Shown piece by piece: positions 37,131 through 46,424 of a stretch of 64,000 bases of DNA. Within the stretch, counting starts at the first letter, position 1, and each line of letters starts with the position of its first letter. The position numbers and the translations under genes are program-made. Below the pieces are notes generated by a model. It had not been told where the DNA came from, made no database searches, and saw only the letters and a program-made list of their open reading frames with translations. Source of the stretch: Parapedobacter luteus (lineage in GTDB: Bacteria > Bacteroidota > Bacteroidia > Sphingobacteriales > Sphingobacteriaceae); the NCBI RefSeq assembly GCF_900168055.1, contig NZ_FUYS01000013.1, forward strand, positions 40,193 to 104,192, read 5' to 3'.

Positions 37131-39563
37131 TTATTTTTTTCGGTTTTTTACATAATTCTCCAACCACTGATCTTGTTCCCAGAATGTGTGCAGCACACCT
37201 TCGCGGCTTCGGTAGCCGTGAAACTCCTTGGGCAGCAATACCAAGCGCACGGTACCGCCATGCCCTTTGATTGCAGCATACAGCCGTTCGCTCTGGATCG
37301 GGAAGGTGCCGGAGTTTTCATCGTCCATGCCGTGGGTCATCAGCAGTGGCGTCTTTATTTGTGCCGCATAAGTAAAAGGCGACATGGCGTCATACACGTC
37401 CTTGGCTTGCCAGTACGTGCGGGCTTCACCCTGGAAGCCGAAGGGCGTCAAAGTACGATTATACGCGCCGCTGCGCGCTATCCCTGCCGCAAACAAATCG
37501 GTATGGGCAAGCAAGTTTGCCGTCATAAAAGCACCATAGGAATGCCCACCAACAGCAATCCTATCCCTGTCGGCCACGCCCATACCCACCACATAATCGA
37601 TCAACGCACGGGCGTTATCTTCTATTTGCTGGATGAAGGTATCGTTCGGCTCGCTGTCGCCCTCGCCAACGATGGGCATGTCCGCCTGATCAAGCACCGC
37701 ATAGCCCCGCGTCACCCAGTACACCGGCGAGCGGAATGCGAGCACCGGGTAGCGGTGCGCGGAGCCTTTTACCTGGCCCGCAGCCGCTTTGGTCTTAAAC
37801 TCGCGTGGGTACGCCCAAATCAATACCGGCAGCGGCGGGTCGCCTTTTTTGAAGTCAGCAGGCAAATACAGCGTCGCGCTGAGCATCAAACTATCCTTTC
37901 GCGGGTATGACAGCAGTTGCTTCTGTACGGATTTCAAGCTCGGATACGGATCCGGGAAGTCAGTCAGTCGGCTTTCCTTTTTGCCCCGCAGTGCCACCGC
38001 AAACAAGTTGGGCGATTCGGTCGCAGATTCGCGTGTGAAGTACACAATCCCGCTGTCGTTAAAGAAAACCGGCTCTTCGTAATACCCCCGCTGCGATTTG
38101 AACAGTGTGTCCACTTTTCCGTCGTTCAGCTGCCATCTCAACACAAACGGCCGGTCACCTTCCGGAGAGGCCCCCGTACCCGTTGTAAACACACGACCTT
38201 TCTTATCAGTCAACAGTAGCCCCTTTTTTCCGATGATGAAGTTACCCGGATCAGTATAGGTATCTTCCGATTTGCGGGTAGACAGCGTTTTTATCACCGT
38301 TGCCGACGCCGGATCTATCCATGTCAGTTTCGTACTCCGGTCCTTGCGCCAGTTTTCGCTCACAATTGCCCGATCCTCACTCCAGTACACACTTCTAATC
38401 CGGTAGTTGGCCGCATATAGCTTTTTCTTTGCCTGCATATCGAACGGCTCATCTAAGGCAAACAGTTCATCCCGAAACTCAACCTCCCGCTCCGGGTTTC
38501 CCTCGTCCGGCGCTTCCAGCCAGGTCAACGTTGCCTCCGCATTCTTTTGCCAGGCAAAATTCCGTGGGCCAGCAATGACGGCATCGAAGCTCGGCGGCAG
38601 GTTATCTGCCAAAGGAGTAGTGTGCAGTTCTTTTACCGGCGCGCCGTCCACCGACCAGATAGCCACCGCAGTGGGGAAACTGGAGATCGGCACTACATAC
38701 GAATACGGGCGGACGACCTTTTCCACCAAAAGGTATTTCCCGTTTGGCGAATACGATACCCGTTCAAAGATACCCGGTTCACCAATATCCTTGGCCGTGC
38801 CATCCAGCGCTACCTCCACCAATTGCGCAGTCAAGTAATATTCCATCAGTGCCTCGTCATGGGCATTGGCAAGCAGGTTTTGGTAAGTACGGGCAGGAGC
38901 CTTGCCTCCGAGATTTTCCTGCACGATTGGCCCTTCGGGCACCACGGGCGGCGGCGGAACAGGCCCACGATTGCGGATCACCTGGCGCACGAGCAGCGCG
39001 TCGCCTCCTTTTGCCCAAAGAAACGATTCGCCGTAGGTATCATTCACCTGGCTCAAGATTCTTCTTGCTGAGCGCTGGTCAAGATCAGCCACCCATAGCT
39101 CCGTATCGTTGAGGGATTTGTTTAAAAAAGCGATGCCATTCCCTTTGGGAGACCACTTTACATCGGCCATCTGTACATCCTTGGGCATTCCGGTTAGTTC
39201 AAACTCCTCGCCCGTCTTTAAGTCTCGTATGGTTGCCGCTTTGTAGGTATCCGTCTGTTCGGCCACCCAAGTGTTGGTGATTGGATTGATGCGCAAGCCT
39301 GCAATACCCAGTACCGGCTGCGCCACCTGCTCGATCGACTGGTAGCCCGGTGGGTGCAAAATCATCAGCCAGCGGCCGTCGGTACTGAACCGGTACACGG
39401 CGGCGCGCGGTGCATCTACCAAATCAACGATACTTTGCGGGGGCACTTGGTATTTTATCTGCTGTTGAGCAATCGCGCCCTGCGCCAGAGGAAGTAGCGA
39501 CAGCCACAGGCAAGATACGACCACCCTGCGCATTTTCAGGTTGTACATACGTATAAAATCCAT
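37131..39563 (-). CDS. S9-family serine peptidase (glutamyl endopeptidase-like), exported
   Basis: An 810-residue prolyl-oligopeptidase-family enzyme with a signal peptide (ending GAIAQ). An N-terminal beta-propeller (about 35-560) precedes the alpha/beta-hydrolase domain. The nucleophile Ser is in GGHSYGAFMTANLLAHT (about 676), the Asp in THGMDDENSGTFP and the His in PKEFHGYRSRE, a complete triad. The pattern and the TFPIQSERLY block are close to the S9D group that includes plant and bacterial glutamyl endopeptidases. Start could also be Met 6 or Met 11. It reads into the GH43 gene 20 bp downstream. Confidence 0.9.
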   Translation of the reverse strand: MDFIRMYNLKMRRVVVSCLWLSLLPLAQGAIAQQQIKYQVPPQSIVDLVDAPRAAVYRFSTDGRWLMILHPPGYQSIEQVAQPVLGIAGLRINPITNTWVAEQTDTYKAATIRDLKTGEEFELTGMPKDVQMADVKWSPKGNGIAFLNKSLNDTELWVADLDQRSARRILSQVNDTYGESFLWAKGGDALLVRQVIRNRGPVPPPPVVPEGPIVQENLGGKAPARTYQNLLANAHDEALMEYYLTAQLVEVALDGTAKDIGEPGIFERVSYSPNGKYLLVEKVVRPYSYVVPISSFPTAVAIWSVDGAPVKELHTTPLADNLPPSFDAVIAGPRNFAWQKNAEATLTWLEAPDEGNPEREVEFRDELFALDEPFDMQAKKKLYAANYRIRSVYWSEDRAIVSENWRKDRSTKLTWIDPASATVIKTLSTRKSEDTYTDPGNFIIGKKGLLLTDKKGRVFTTGTGASPEGDRPFVLRWQLNDGKVDTLFKSQRGYYEEPVFFNDSGIVYFTRESATESPNLFAVALRGKKESRLTDFPDPYPSLKSVQKQLLSYPRKDSLMLSATLYLPADFKKGDPPLPVLIWAYPREFKTKAAAGQVKGSAHRYPVLAFRSPVYWVTRGYAVLDQADMPIVGEGDSEPNDTFIQQIEDNARALIDYVVGMGVADRDRIAVGGHSYGAFMTANLLAHTDLFAAGIARSGAYNRTLTPFGFQGEARTYWQAKDVYDAMSPFTYAAQIKTPLLMTHGMDDENSGTFPIQSERLYAAIKGHGGTVRLVLLPKEFHGYRSREGVLHTFWEQDQWLENYVKNRKK

Positions 39564-39712
39564 TTGTTTCTCTTATTTACCTACTTAGATTCTGCTTTTC
39601 AGCCCTTCAAACGTAGGCATTTATAAGCAGTTATCGGGCAAACCGATAACACATAACAAAAATTTTATACATTTTCAGCCGGCCTATGGCCACCGAATCA
39701 GCACATACCGCA

Positions 39713-41599
39713 CTACTCGACCCCCAATAACCCGTAGATGCGCTTCGCTATTTCCGAATTATCCACGAATCCCTGAAAATGCTCAGCACCGGGGCCATAC
39801 GCAGCCAGCGGCACAGGGATTCCCGTGTGGTCAGTCGTGGCAAACCTTCCCAGCACATGGCCGGTTTTATCGTTGCCATCCAGCACCACGAGGCCGCCGG
39901 TTTCATGGTCGGAGGTGACGATGACGAGTGTCTCGCCGTCGGCGTCTGCATATTCCAGCGCCTGGCCCACCAACCTGTCGAAGCTCAGGTATTCCGTTAC
40001 GGTGAAAGGCATGGAGTTGCCGTGGCCGCCGCCGTCTATCTTGGCTCCCTCCACCATGAGAAAGAAGCCGTTGCCGCCGCTCTGTGTTTCCAGGAATTTC
40101 ACCGAAGGCAGGAATGCATGTTCGATCATGCGGTAGTCGGTGCGTATGCGCCCTTGCTCCTTGCTCAATTTATCCCATTCTTGGCTCACTTGGTCTTCCG
40201 CAAACGCCAGCACGCGTTTGCTGCTGCTGTTTTCGATACCCGCTACCCCTTGCTGCACGTCAAACCCTTTGCCCCGCAGCTGGCGGAGCAAGGCACTGTC
40301 GGCTTTGGCAAACGCCGGATGGAAGCCCCCAACGACCAGCGAAAGCTTGGAGTCGAGCAGGCCACGGGCGACACTGTCCGACAAGTCGCGCTCGCTCACA
40401 TGGGCATAGAACGAAGACGGCGTCGCCCCGGTCACGCGGTCGTTCGACACAATGCCGCTCACCATCCCCTTCACGGCGAGGCGGTCGGGAATATTAGTCA
40501 CGGGATTGCCTAAGGTATCCACGCCGATATGGCGGTTGCGGGTTTTGACGCCCGTAGCCAGCGCGCTGCCTCCCGCGGCAGAGTCGGTATGGCTGTTATC
40601 CGTCGAGCCGGTATATAAATAACCCGTGTAGGGCATATTGAGCACATTCAGCAATCCGCGGTTGGCAATGGCCGCCGCCCAAAGCTGTGACAATCCGGCT
40701 CCATCACTGATGAGCAGGATAACGTTGCGCGGTACCGCGCCCGGTTTGGCGCTGTAGCGAGGCTGGTAGGGCACATAAGGCGCTTGTTCCTGGTAAGCAT
40801 ATCGCGGGTAGTTGCGCATAAACTCCGATACCCCAATCGGGTCATCGGTATTGATGTAATCAATCCCCAGCTTCACCCATTCGTACCATGTGGTTCGCGT
40901 ATCCGGGGTTGCCCAAAAGCGTATTTTTTTATCAAGGCGGTGTACCGAATCCACGATAGCCGTTATCTTTTTTAAATCCGCCTCGGTGAGCCTTCCGAGG
41001 CCGTTCCACTTGGAGACGGAAGAGAAAGACGCGCTGAATAAGCCGATGCGTGCCAGCTGCTCGGGCGTATAATGTACGCCCAAATCCCCGTCAAAAAAGA
41101 AGATCTCATCGAAGTCGGCAAAGTTGGCGGCTCTTGGTTTTTTTCCGCTCACGACCAGTTTTACCGCCTTGGGGTTGTTCTTGCTGTCGAAATGATTCCG
41201 GTAAGGCCGCAATTTTTCGGTCAGCACGTTGAGGATAGCCGTACCATCCGTTTTCGGGTCTATCAGCAGTTGCAGTTGCCCCTGGTCGGGATAAAGATAC
41301 CCGTCTTCCGAGTCCTTGAAAGCTTGGAGTATCGGTTGGAGATACAAGTTGTCAAACGTGCGTTCACTGCTGATTTCCTTTGCTTCATGAGCCACATACA
41401 GTTCCCCATCGCGGAAGAACAAGTCTACCTCAATCGAGCCGAACCCCAGACTATAGGCGAGGGTAAACGGATTGTTGCGGCTGTAATCATTATGGGAGTG
41501 CGCGTTGCCCACGTAGGCCACGGGGCGGATTTGAGAAGACGCCGATGCCGCCACCAGCAATGCCGCCGCCAGCCCCAGTATATGGATGATGTTTTTCAT
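39713..41599 (-). CDS. Fusion of a GDPD/PI-PLC-like domain and a PhoA-type alkaline phosphatase
   Basis: A 628-residue exported two-domain protein (signal ending ASASS). The N-terminal TIM-barrel (about 25-275) has NAHSHNDYSRNNPFTLAYS, SIEVDLFFRDGELYVAHE and RFWATPDTRTTWYEW, typical of GDPD/PI-PLC-like phosphodiesterases. The C-terminal domain has VILLISDGAGLSQLW, the Ser nucleophile in HTDSAAGGSALATG (about 335), VEGAKIDGGGHGN, VTSDHETGG and TTDHTGIPVPL, all alkaline phosphatase metal and active-site blocks. The pair could first open a phosphodiester and then free the phosphate. The start at 41599 is chosen over 41632. Confidence 0.88.
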   Translation of the reverse strand: MKNIIHILGLAAALLVAASASSQIRPVAYVGNAHSHNDYSRNNPFTLAYSLGFGSIEVDLFFRDGELYVAHEAKEISSERTFDNLYLQPILQAFKDSEDGYLYPDQGQLQLLIDPKTDGTAILNVLTEKLRPYRNHFDSKNNPKAVKLVVSGKKPRAANFADFDEIFFFDGDLGVHYTPEQLARIGLFSASFSSVSKWNGLGRLTEADLKKITAIVDSVHRLDKKIRFWATPDTRTTWYEWVKLGIDYINTDDPIGVSEFMRNYPRYAYQEQAPYVPYQPRYSAKPGAVPRNVILLISDGAGLSQLWAAAIANRGLLNVLNMPYTGYLYTGSTDNSHTDSAAGGSALATGVKTRNRHIGVDTLGNPVTNIPDRLAVKGMVSGIVSNDRVTGATPSSFYAHVSERDLSDSVARGLLDSKLSLVVGGFHPAFAKADSALLRQLRGKGFDVQQGVAGIENSSSKRVLAFAEDQVSQEWDKLSKEQGRIRTDYRMIEHAFLPSVKFLETQSGGNGFFLMVEGAKIDGGGHGNSMPFTVTEYLSFDRLVGQALEYADADGETLVIVTSDHETGGLVVLDGNDKTGHVLGRFATTDHTGIPVPLAAYGPGAEHFQGFVDNSEIAKRIYGLLGVE

Positions 41600-41692
41600 G
41601 TTTATCGATTCAATCATTGCCCCATTTGACAATAAGCAGTATACGCCCGCAAAAGTGGCGGAGCTGTGTTAACTTAATGTTGAACCAAAATT

Positions 41693-41708
41693 GTCTTTAG
41701 GTAAAGAC
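41693..41708. repeat. Short palindrome upstream of the phosphatase fusion
   Basis: GTCTTTA and TAAAGAC are separated by GG. It lies between the DUF808 gene end and the phosphatase fusion start, about 100 bp upstream of the latter. It may be an operator or part of a weak terminator; evidence is only the symmetry. Confidence 0.3.
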
Positions 41709-41732
41709 TGACTCCGGCAACCCATGCCACTG

Positions 41733-42593
41733 CTACCCCTTTGCAAATACCCTTTTGCCCACTGTCATGACGGCAACCGCGATGATTCCCGCCACCAGGC
41801 CGATCACCATTTCTTTAAGCAATGGCGGCAAAACGGGCAGAAAATGGTGGAGGTAGCCGATATTGTGCACGAATATACCGCCCGACACCAAGATGAGCGC
41901 GATGGTACCGATTACACCCAACGACTTGATCACCACCGGCAAGGCGCTTACCAGCAGATGCCCCAGCCCAGCCAACCACCCCTTATCGTGCGAATGTTTA
42001 ATCAGCCGGAAGCCCACGTCATCCATCCTTACGATAAGCGCTACAATGCCGTACACCCCGACCGTCGCCAGCAGCGCAACCACCGAAACAGTCAGGATCT
42101 GTATCGATAGACTTTTATCCAGCACCGTCCCCAGGGCAATGATCACGATCTCTATCGACAGGATGAAGTCGGTGGTCACCGCCGCCTTTATTTTTGCCCT
42201 TTCGGTATCCCTCCCGTTCGTACTCCGCTCTTCAATCACTTCATGCCCCTTCTTCGGCCGGTGGAAAAGGTATTCGATAATTTTTTCAGCACCTTCATAA
42301 GCCAGGTAAAATCCACCCAAAATCAAGATGATTTTAATCGCTACCGGCAGAAACACATTGAGTGCCAAGGCTACCGGAATGATGATCAGCTTATTGAGCA
42401 GTGATCCCTTGGTGATAGCCCAGAGCACCGGCAGTTCCCGGGAAGCCAGGAAGCCCGTCGCTTTTTCGGCATTCACCGCCAGGTCGTCGCCCAATATACC
42501 GGCGGTCTTGCGCGTCGCTATCTTGCTCGTCGCGGCCACGTCGTCCATCAAAGCGCCGATATCGTCCAGAATTGCAAAAAATCCCGATGCCAT
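41733..42593 (-). CDS. DUF808 (YedI-like) membrane protein
   Basis: A 286-residue inner-membrane protein of the DUF808 family. The N-terminus ASGFFAILDDIGALMDDVAA and KIATRKTAGILGDDLAVNAEKA are the family signature. Membrane spans follow (LIIIPVALALNVFLPVAIKI; FILSIEIVIIALGTV; IQILTVSVVALLATVGVYGI; VIGTIALILVSGGIFVHNIG; MVIGLVAGIIAVAVMTVG). The function of DUF808 proteins is not known. It has no clear operon partner; the AraC gene is 94 bp upstream in the same direction. Confidence 0.9.
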   Translation of the reverse strand: MASGFFAILDDIGALMDDVAATSKIATRKTAGILGDDLAVNAEKATGFLASRELPVLWAITKGSLLNKLIIIPVALALNVFLPVAIKIILILGGFYLAYEGAEKIIEYLFHRPKKGHEVIEERSTNGRDTERAKIKAAVTTDFILSIEIVIIALGTVLDKSLSIQILTVSVVALLATVGVYGIVALIVRMDDVGFRLIKHSHDKGWLAGLGHLLVSALPVVIKSLGVIGTIALILVSGGIFVHNIGYLHHFLPVLPPLLKEMVIGLVAGIIAVAVMTVGKRVFAKG

Positions 42594-42686
42594 GTTGTCG
42601 TTGGTTTATCTGGCTATAAAAATATCAATTAAAATCATTCAACCGATCAGGTATTCAACAAGGCTGGCAGCGGGGGGCTATCCACG

Positions 42687-43616
42687 TTAATTAAACGACC
42701 GCCTGAAGGCAAGCGGCGAAAGGTTTGTTTTCGTTTTAAATAATTTGCTAAACGATTGCGGATGTTCAAAACCCAGCGCATAAGCGACCTCACTCACCGA
42801 TGAGTTGGTGGTAGACAGTTTCTCTTTCGCTTTTTCGATGAGCTTGTTATGAATATATTGCTGCGCGTTCTGCCCGATCAACGATCGCAGCATGTCACTT
42901 AGATAACTGGGCGACCGGTTTACATGCTCAGCGAGGTACTGAACCGTGGGCAAACCCTGGCTCAGCGACTTTTCGCTGTCAAAATAATCGTCCAGCAGAT
43001 CTTCAATATGTTGCAGCAGTTCATTGTTCATGGCCTTTCGGGTAATGAACTGCCGTTTGTAAAAACGGTTGGCATAGTTGAGCAACAGCTCAATCTGTGA
43101 GATCACCACATCTTGGCTAAAATCATCGATTCTGCCATGCAGCTCATTTTCGATCATCTCGAAAATGGAAATCACGGTTGTTTTCTCCTGTTCAGAAAGG
43201 TGCAGCGCTTCATTGGCCGAGTAAGAAAAAAAGCCAAACTGCCTGATCGTCTTCGCCAACGGGTAATTCCACAAGAAATCCGGATGGATGAGCAGCGTAT
43301 ACATCGAACAGTTGCCCCCATCAACGCCATCGCCGGTCGAGCCACCGATTATTTGGTTGGGCGAAGCAAACAACAACCCGCCTTCATCAAAATCATAATA
43401 CGCCTGGCCATACCGGAGTTTTCCGCCCAGTTTCGGCTTGTACGATATTTTGTAGAAACTCAGCACGTGAGGGCGGCAAGGCCCGCCTACCCCACCGGGG
43501 CTATTCGCCCCATTGATTAAGCTTATCAACGGATGCTGTGGCTGCGGTAAGCCAAGCACCCGATGCGCGTCTGACAGCGAATCAAACTTACGGTGGTCTA
43601 CTTCTTCCTTTTTCAT
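42687..43616 (-). CDS. AraC-family transcriptional regulator
   Basis: A 309-residue regulator with an N-terminal cupin-like sensor domain (about 25-165, including KISYKPKLGGKLRYGQAYYD and FDEGGLLFASPNQIIGG) and a C-terminal double helix-turn-helix (about 205-305, with VQYLAEHVNRSPSYLSDMLR and VSEVAYALGFEHPQSFSKLF). This belongs to the group usually sited beside an oxidoreductase. The SDR gene immediately upstream is the likely target: direct repeats of AraC type lie in front of it. An inverted repeat separates the two genes. Confidence 0.9.
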   Translation of the reverse strand: MKKEEVDHRKFDSLSDAHRVLGLPQPQHPLISLINGANSPGGVGGPCRPHVLSFYKISYKPKLGGKLRYGQAYYDFDEGGLLFASPNQIIGGSTGDGVDGGNCSMYTLLIHPDFLWNYPLAKTIRQFGFFSYSANEALHLSEQEKTTVISIFEMIENELHGRIDDFSQDVVISQIELLLNYANRFYKRQFITRKAMNNELLQHIEDLLDDYFDSEKSLSQGLPTVQYLAEHVNRSPSYLSDMLRSLIGQNAQQYIHNKLIEKAKEKLSTTNSSVSEVAYALGFEHPQSFSKLFKTKTNLSPLAFRRSFN

Positions 43617-43631
43617 TTTTTAAGCCCTTAA

Positions 43632-43675
43632 TGCCACGATGACCGATACTGTTTTAAATATCGGCTATCGTGGCA
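43632..43675. repeat. 17-bp imperfect inverted repeat between the SDR and AraC genes
   Basis: The arm TGCCACGATGACCGATA (43632-43648) pairs with TATCGGCTATCGTGGCA (43659-43675) at 15 of 17 positions with a 10-nt loop. It is 15 bp upstream of the AraC gene start and 33 bp after the SDR stop. It may be a terminator for SDR or an attenuator or operator for araC; no T run follows on the minus strand. Confidence 0.55.
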
Positions 43676-43708
43676 CCGTTACCAAATTTTTTTTCGTTTC
43701 CGTATCGT

Positions 43709-44584
43709 TTATACCGATTTACCCTGTGCGGAGCTGGAAATATGTTCCCATTCCTCCCACGTTGCCAGCCGCTCGGCATACGCAGCACGCACCCAGGGCA
43801 GGTTATGGCTGCCGAGGAAAAACCGCAGTGGCGGATGCTCAGCGTCCACCACGCTGAACAGCGCTTCCGGCGTCGCTTCCGGATCGCCCCTTTCCATCGT
43901 TTTCAGCCGTTCGGCAAACTGTGCTTTCAAATCGGTGTAGCTATCCAGGCTAGCCGCAAATTTCAGGGACTGCTGGCTCCCGAATTCGGTAGCATAGGCA
44001 CCCGGTTCGATAATCGTTACCTTGATCCCGAACGGTTTGACCTCCTCGGCCAAGCTTTCATGGATAGCCTCGAATGCCCATTTCGATGAGCAGTAGTAGC
44101 CGATTACCGGCAACGTCACATGGCCGAGGTTGCTCGATGTACCCATGATATGGCCACTGCCCTGCTTTCGCAGCAATGGCAGCGCCGCCTGAATCACCGA
44201 AATGGGGCCGAAAATATTCGTATCATAAAGTGCCCGTACTTCCTCCACGCTGGCCTCTTCGATGGTGCCTACGAGCGAATATCCCGCATTATTCAGCACA
44301 ATATCAAGCCTTCCGAAGTGCGCGTGCGCTTGTTCCACGGCAGACGTCACTTGGTCGGGCCGGGTGACGTCGAGCTCCAGCGTCAGCACGTTTGCCCCAT
44401 ATTTATCGTTAAAATCGGCGATGCTCGGCAGGGCGCGTGCCGTAGCCGCTACCTTGTCGCCGCGTCTCAGCGCGGCTTCGGCCCAAATGCGCCCAAAACC
44501 CCGGGAAGCACCCGTGATGAACCACACCTTACCAGCCCCGCCTGCCGTCGGCGGGGTGCCGTTATTTTCCTGTTGCTGTATCAT
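43709..44584 (-). CDS. Short-chain dehydrogenase/reductase controlled by the neighbouring AraC regulator
   Basis: A 291-residue SDR oxidoreductase. The cofactor motif is TGASRGFGR (about 24-32), then NNAGYSLVG, the catalytic Ser in GTSSNLGHV, and YYCSSKWAFEAI with Tyr and Lys spaced as YxxxK. GIKVTIIEPGAYATEF is typical of the classical SDR group that includes ketoreductases and retinol-dehydrogenase-like enzymes. A proline-rich N-terminal tail of about 17 residues (NNGTPPTAGGAG) is unusual. No metabolic pathway is evident. Two direct repeats 58-88 bp upstream of the start suggest AraC activation. Confidence 0.87.
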   Translation of the reverse strand: MIQQQENNGTPPTAGGAGKVWFITGASRGFGRIWAEAALRRGDKVAATARALPSIADFNDKYGANVLTLELDVTRPDQVTSAVEQAHAHFGRLDIVLNNAGYSLVGTIEEASVEEVRALYDTNIFGPISVIQAALPLLRKQGSGHIMGTSSNLGHVTLPVIGYYCSSKWAFEAIHESLAEEVKPFGIKVTIIEPGAYATEFGSQQSLKFAASLDSYTDLKAQFAERLKTMERGDPEATPEALFSVVDAEHPPLRFFLGSHNLPWVRAAYAERLATWEEWEHISSSAQGKSV

Positions 44585-44613
44585 ATAATATATTTTGAGA
44601 TTTCATGATATCA

Positions 44614-44621
44614 CAAAGGTG
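44614..44621 (-). promoter_or_regulatory. Weak -7 element upstream of the SDR gene
   Basis: CACCTTTG on the minus strand differs from TAnnTTTG at the first base. No -33 TTG is at the standard spacing, which fits a promoter that depends on an activator. Expected leader about 22 nt. Confidence 0.45.
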
Positions 44622-44641
44622 AGGATGTACGGCAGGTTGCC

Positions 44642-44672
44642 TGTAGTCAAATTGCGGATATTTGTAGTCAAA
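44642..44672. promoter_or_regulatory. AraC-type direct repeats upstream of the SDR gene
   Basis: TGTAGTCAAA occurs at 44642-44651 and again at 44663-44672, a start-to-start distance of 21 bp or two helical turns, the usual layout of AraC-family half-sites. The proximal copy begins 21 bp upstream of the weak -7 element. Confidence 0.6.
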
Positions 44673-44688
44673 ACGGGCGACAATAAAA

Positions 44689-44712
44689 GCCGCCCCGCAA
44701 ACGCAGGGCGGC
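44689..44712 (-). terminator. Intrinsic terminator after the second SusC/SusD pair
   Basis: GCCGCCC (44689-44695) pairs with GGGCGGC (44706-44712), and on the minus strand the stem is followed by TTTTATTG. It is 24 bp past the SusD stop. Confidence 0.85.
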
Positions 44713-44736
44713 CGCACAGGTAGGTGCTCGGTCCGA

Positions 44737-46422
44737 TCAGTTGTAGCCCGGATTCTGCGGAAAAGCCTCGGCGCCGCCGGCGGTACGGTCTATCTGGTCC
44801 TGCGGGATGGGGCGCCGCACGTGGAAATCCCGGATATTGTCGCCCCCATCGGGGTTGTGGGCGCGCACGCGTTCCACCAACGTATGCGTACGCACCAAAT
44901 CGTACCAGCGCAGTTGCTCGCCGAGAAGTTCGCGCCCGCGCTCCTCCAGGATGAGATCCAGCGAAAGATCACCAGGGTCTACCATCATCGCGGCACGCCG
45001 CCGGGCGTCCTCCGCCTCATCCAGCCCGTCATATGCAGCCCTTCCGCGCACCCTGTTGAGGTACTCGGCAGCCTTCGCCGGGTCACCGGCATACATAAAC
45101 GCTTCCGCGGCGATGAGGCAGGTTTCCGCCAAGCGGAAGGCCAGGAAATCCCGTGAGCCAAACTCATAGTTCATATCCGGCCGCTCCGGATCGAGAAATT
45201 TGGTGAGCGTCGGATACAACTTTTGCGTATAGTCCGACGGTTCGATGACCATAAAGTCCTTGGCGGCGCGCACTTCAGGGTCGAGCTCATACCCCGGCAG
45301 CCACACCGCCGTATCGCCCAGCTCATAGGTTACCTCCTTGCCGTCTACGGTATACGTGCCGGGGTTGGTACACAGGTACACATCCACAAAGCTCTTGCGG
45401 TACCGCGTATCATTCTCGCGGTCGGCAAAAAGATATTCCAGCGTATACATGGTCGGCATAAACCGCTTCCAAGGCTGCCCGTCGCGTACATTGCGGTTCA
45501 TGCCGGGCAGCACATCATATTCCATGAGGAAGTAGCGATGAGCGGCGTTGCCCGTGCCATCGGCGTCCGAATTAGCGCCATTGGTGATCGCATTTCGGGT
45601 ATACTGCACCGCCCAGATGACCTCATCATTCCGCTCGCCGGATCCCTGCACGAATACATCGGCAAAGTTGTCCAGCAGGCGGAATTGGTAGCCCGTGATG
45701 ACCTGTTCAGCCAGCGCGGCGGCTTCCGCATAGTCCGTATCTTCAGCCGCTTCCGAAGTCGCGCGGGTGAGCAGCACACGGGCGAGGAGGTGCTCCGCCG
45801 CCGGCTTGGTGGCGCGCCCGTAGTCGGGCGTGGTAGCCGGGAGCTGGGCTATCGCTGTCCGGAGGTCATCCACGATCACCGCATATATGTCCGGTACAGG
45901 CGCGCGCGACGCCTCGGTCGTCACTTCCGTCGTTTCGGCGGTGGCCAGGTGCACCGGCCCAAACTGCTGCACAAGTGTGAAGTAGTAGTAAGCCCGCAGG
46001 AACCGCGCCTCCGCCGTGCGGATGATCTTCACTTCCTCGGCAAGCCCCTCCACGCGGTCGGCACGGTCGATGACCGTGTTGCAGGCATTGATGCCGATGT
46101 ACAGGTTGTTCCACAGGTCGCGTACAAAGCCCGTCCGCGGATCAAACTGCGATGTATATTCATTCACAAATTTATACGCCCCATCCGAGCCCATGGTGTA
46201 GGTATCCGTGCCAAAGACGGTCATGGTCATGCCCATTTCGTTGGCATGGAACGTACGCAGCGTGGAGTAGGCCGCTTTGACACCATCTTCAAACCCCTCG
46301 GGAGTAGACAGGTGGTTGTTGCTCACCTGGGAGCGGATTTCTTCGTCGAGCATGCGTTGGCACGAGCTGGCAAAAGCGATCACCAGCACGGCATATAGGA
46401 TTGAAATCTTGTTTTTCATCAC
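44737..46422 (-). CDS. SusD/RagB-type surface lipoprotein, second pair
   Basis: A 561-residue SusD homologue. The lipobox is ASSCQRM (Cys about 21). The helical core carries YIGINACNTVIDRADRV, EARFLRAYYYFTLVQQFG and FRLAETCLIAAEAFMYAG; the C-terminal block RRPIPQDQIDRTAGGAEAFP with a final PQNPGYN is standard. It begins 2 bp after the SusC stop (ATG at 46422 or 46419). No hydrolase follows in the operon, so the substrate must be guessed from the divergent beta-helix gene. Confidence 0.92.
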   Translation of the reverse strand: MMKNKISILYAVLVIAFASSCQRMLDEEIRSQVSNNHLSTPEGFEDGVKAAYSTLRTFHANEMGMTMTVFGTDTYTMGSDGAYKFVNEYTSQFDPRTGFVRDLWNNLYIGINACNTVIDRADRVEGLAEEVKIIRTAEARFLRAYYYFTLVQQFGPVHLATAETTEVTTEASRAPVPDIYAVIVDDLRTAIAQLPATTPDYGRATKPAAEHLLARVLLTRATSEAAEDTDYAEAAALAEQVITGYQFRLLDNFADVFVQGSGERNDEVIWAVQYTRNAITNGANSDADGTGNAAHRYFLMEYDVLPGMNRNVRDGQPWKRFMPTMYTLEYLFADRENDTRYRKSFVDVYLCTNPGTYTVDGKEVTYELGDTAVWLPGYELDPEVRAAKDFMVIEPSDYTQKLYPTLTKFLDPERPDMNYEFGSRDFLAFRLAETCLIAAEAFMYAGDPAKAAEYLNRVRGRAAYDGLDEAEDARRRAAMMVDPGDLSLDLILEERGRELLGEQLRWYDLVRTHTLVERVRAHNPDGGDNIRDFHVRRPIPQDQIDRTAGGAEAFPQNPGYN

Positions 46423-46424
46423 TT

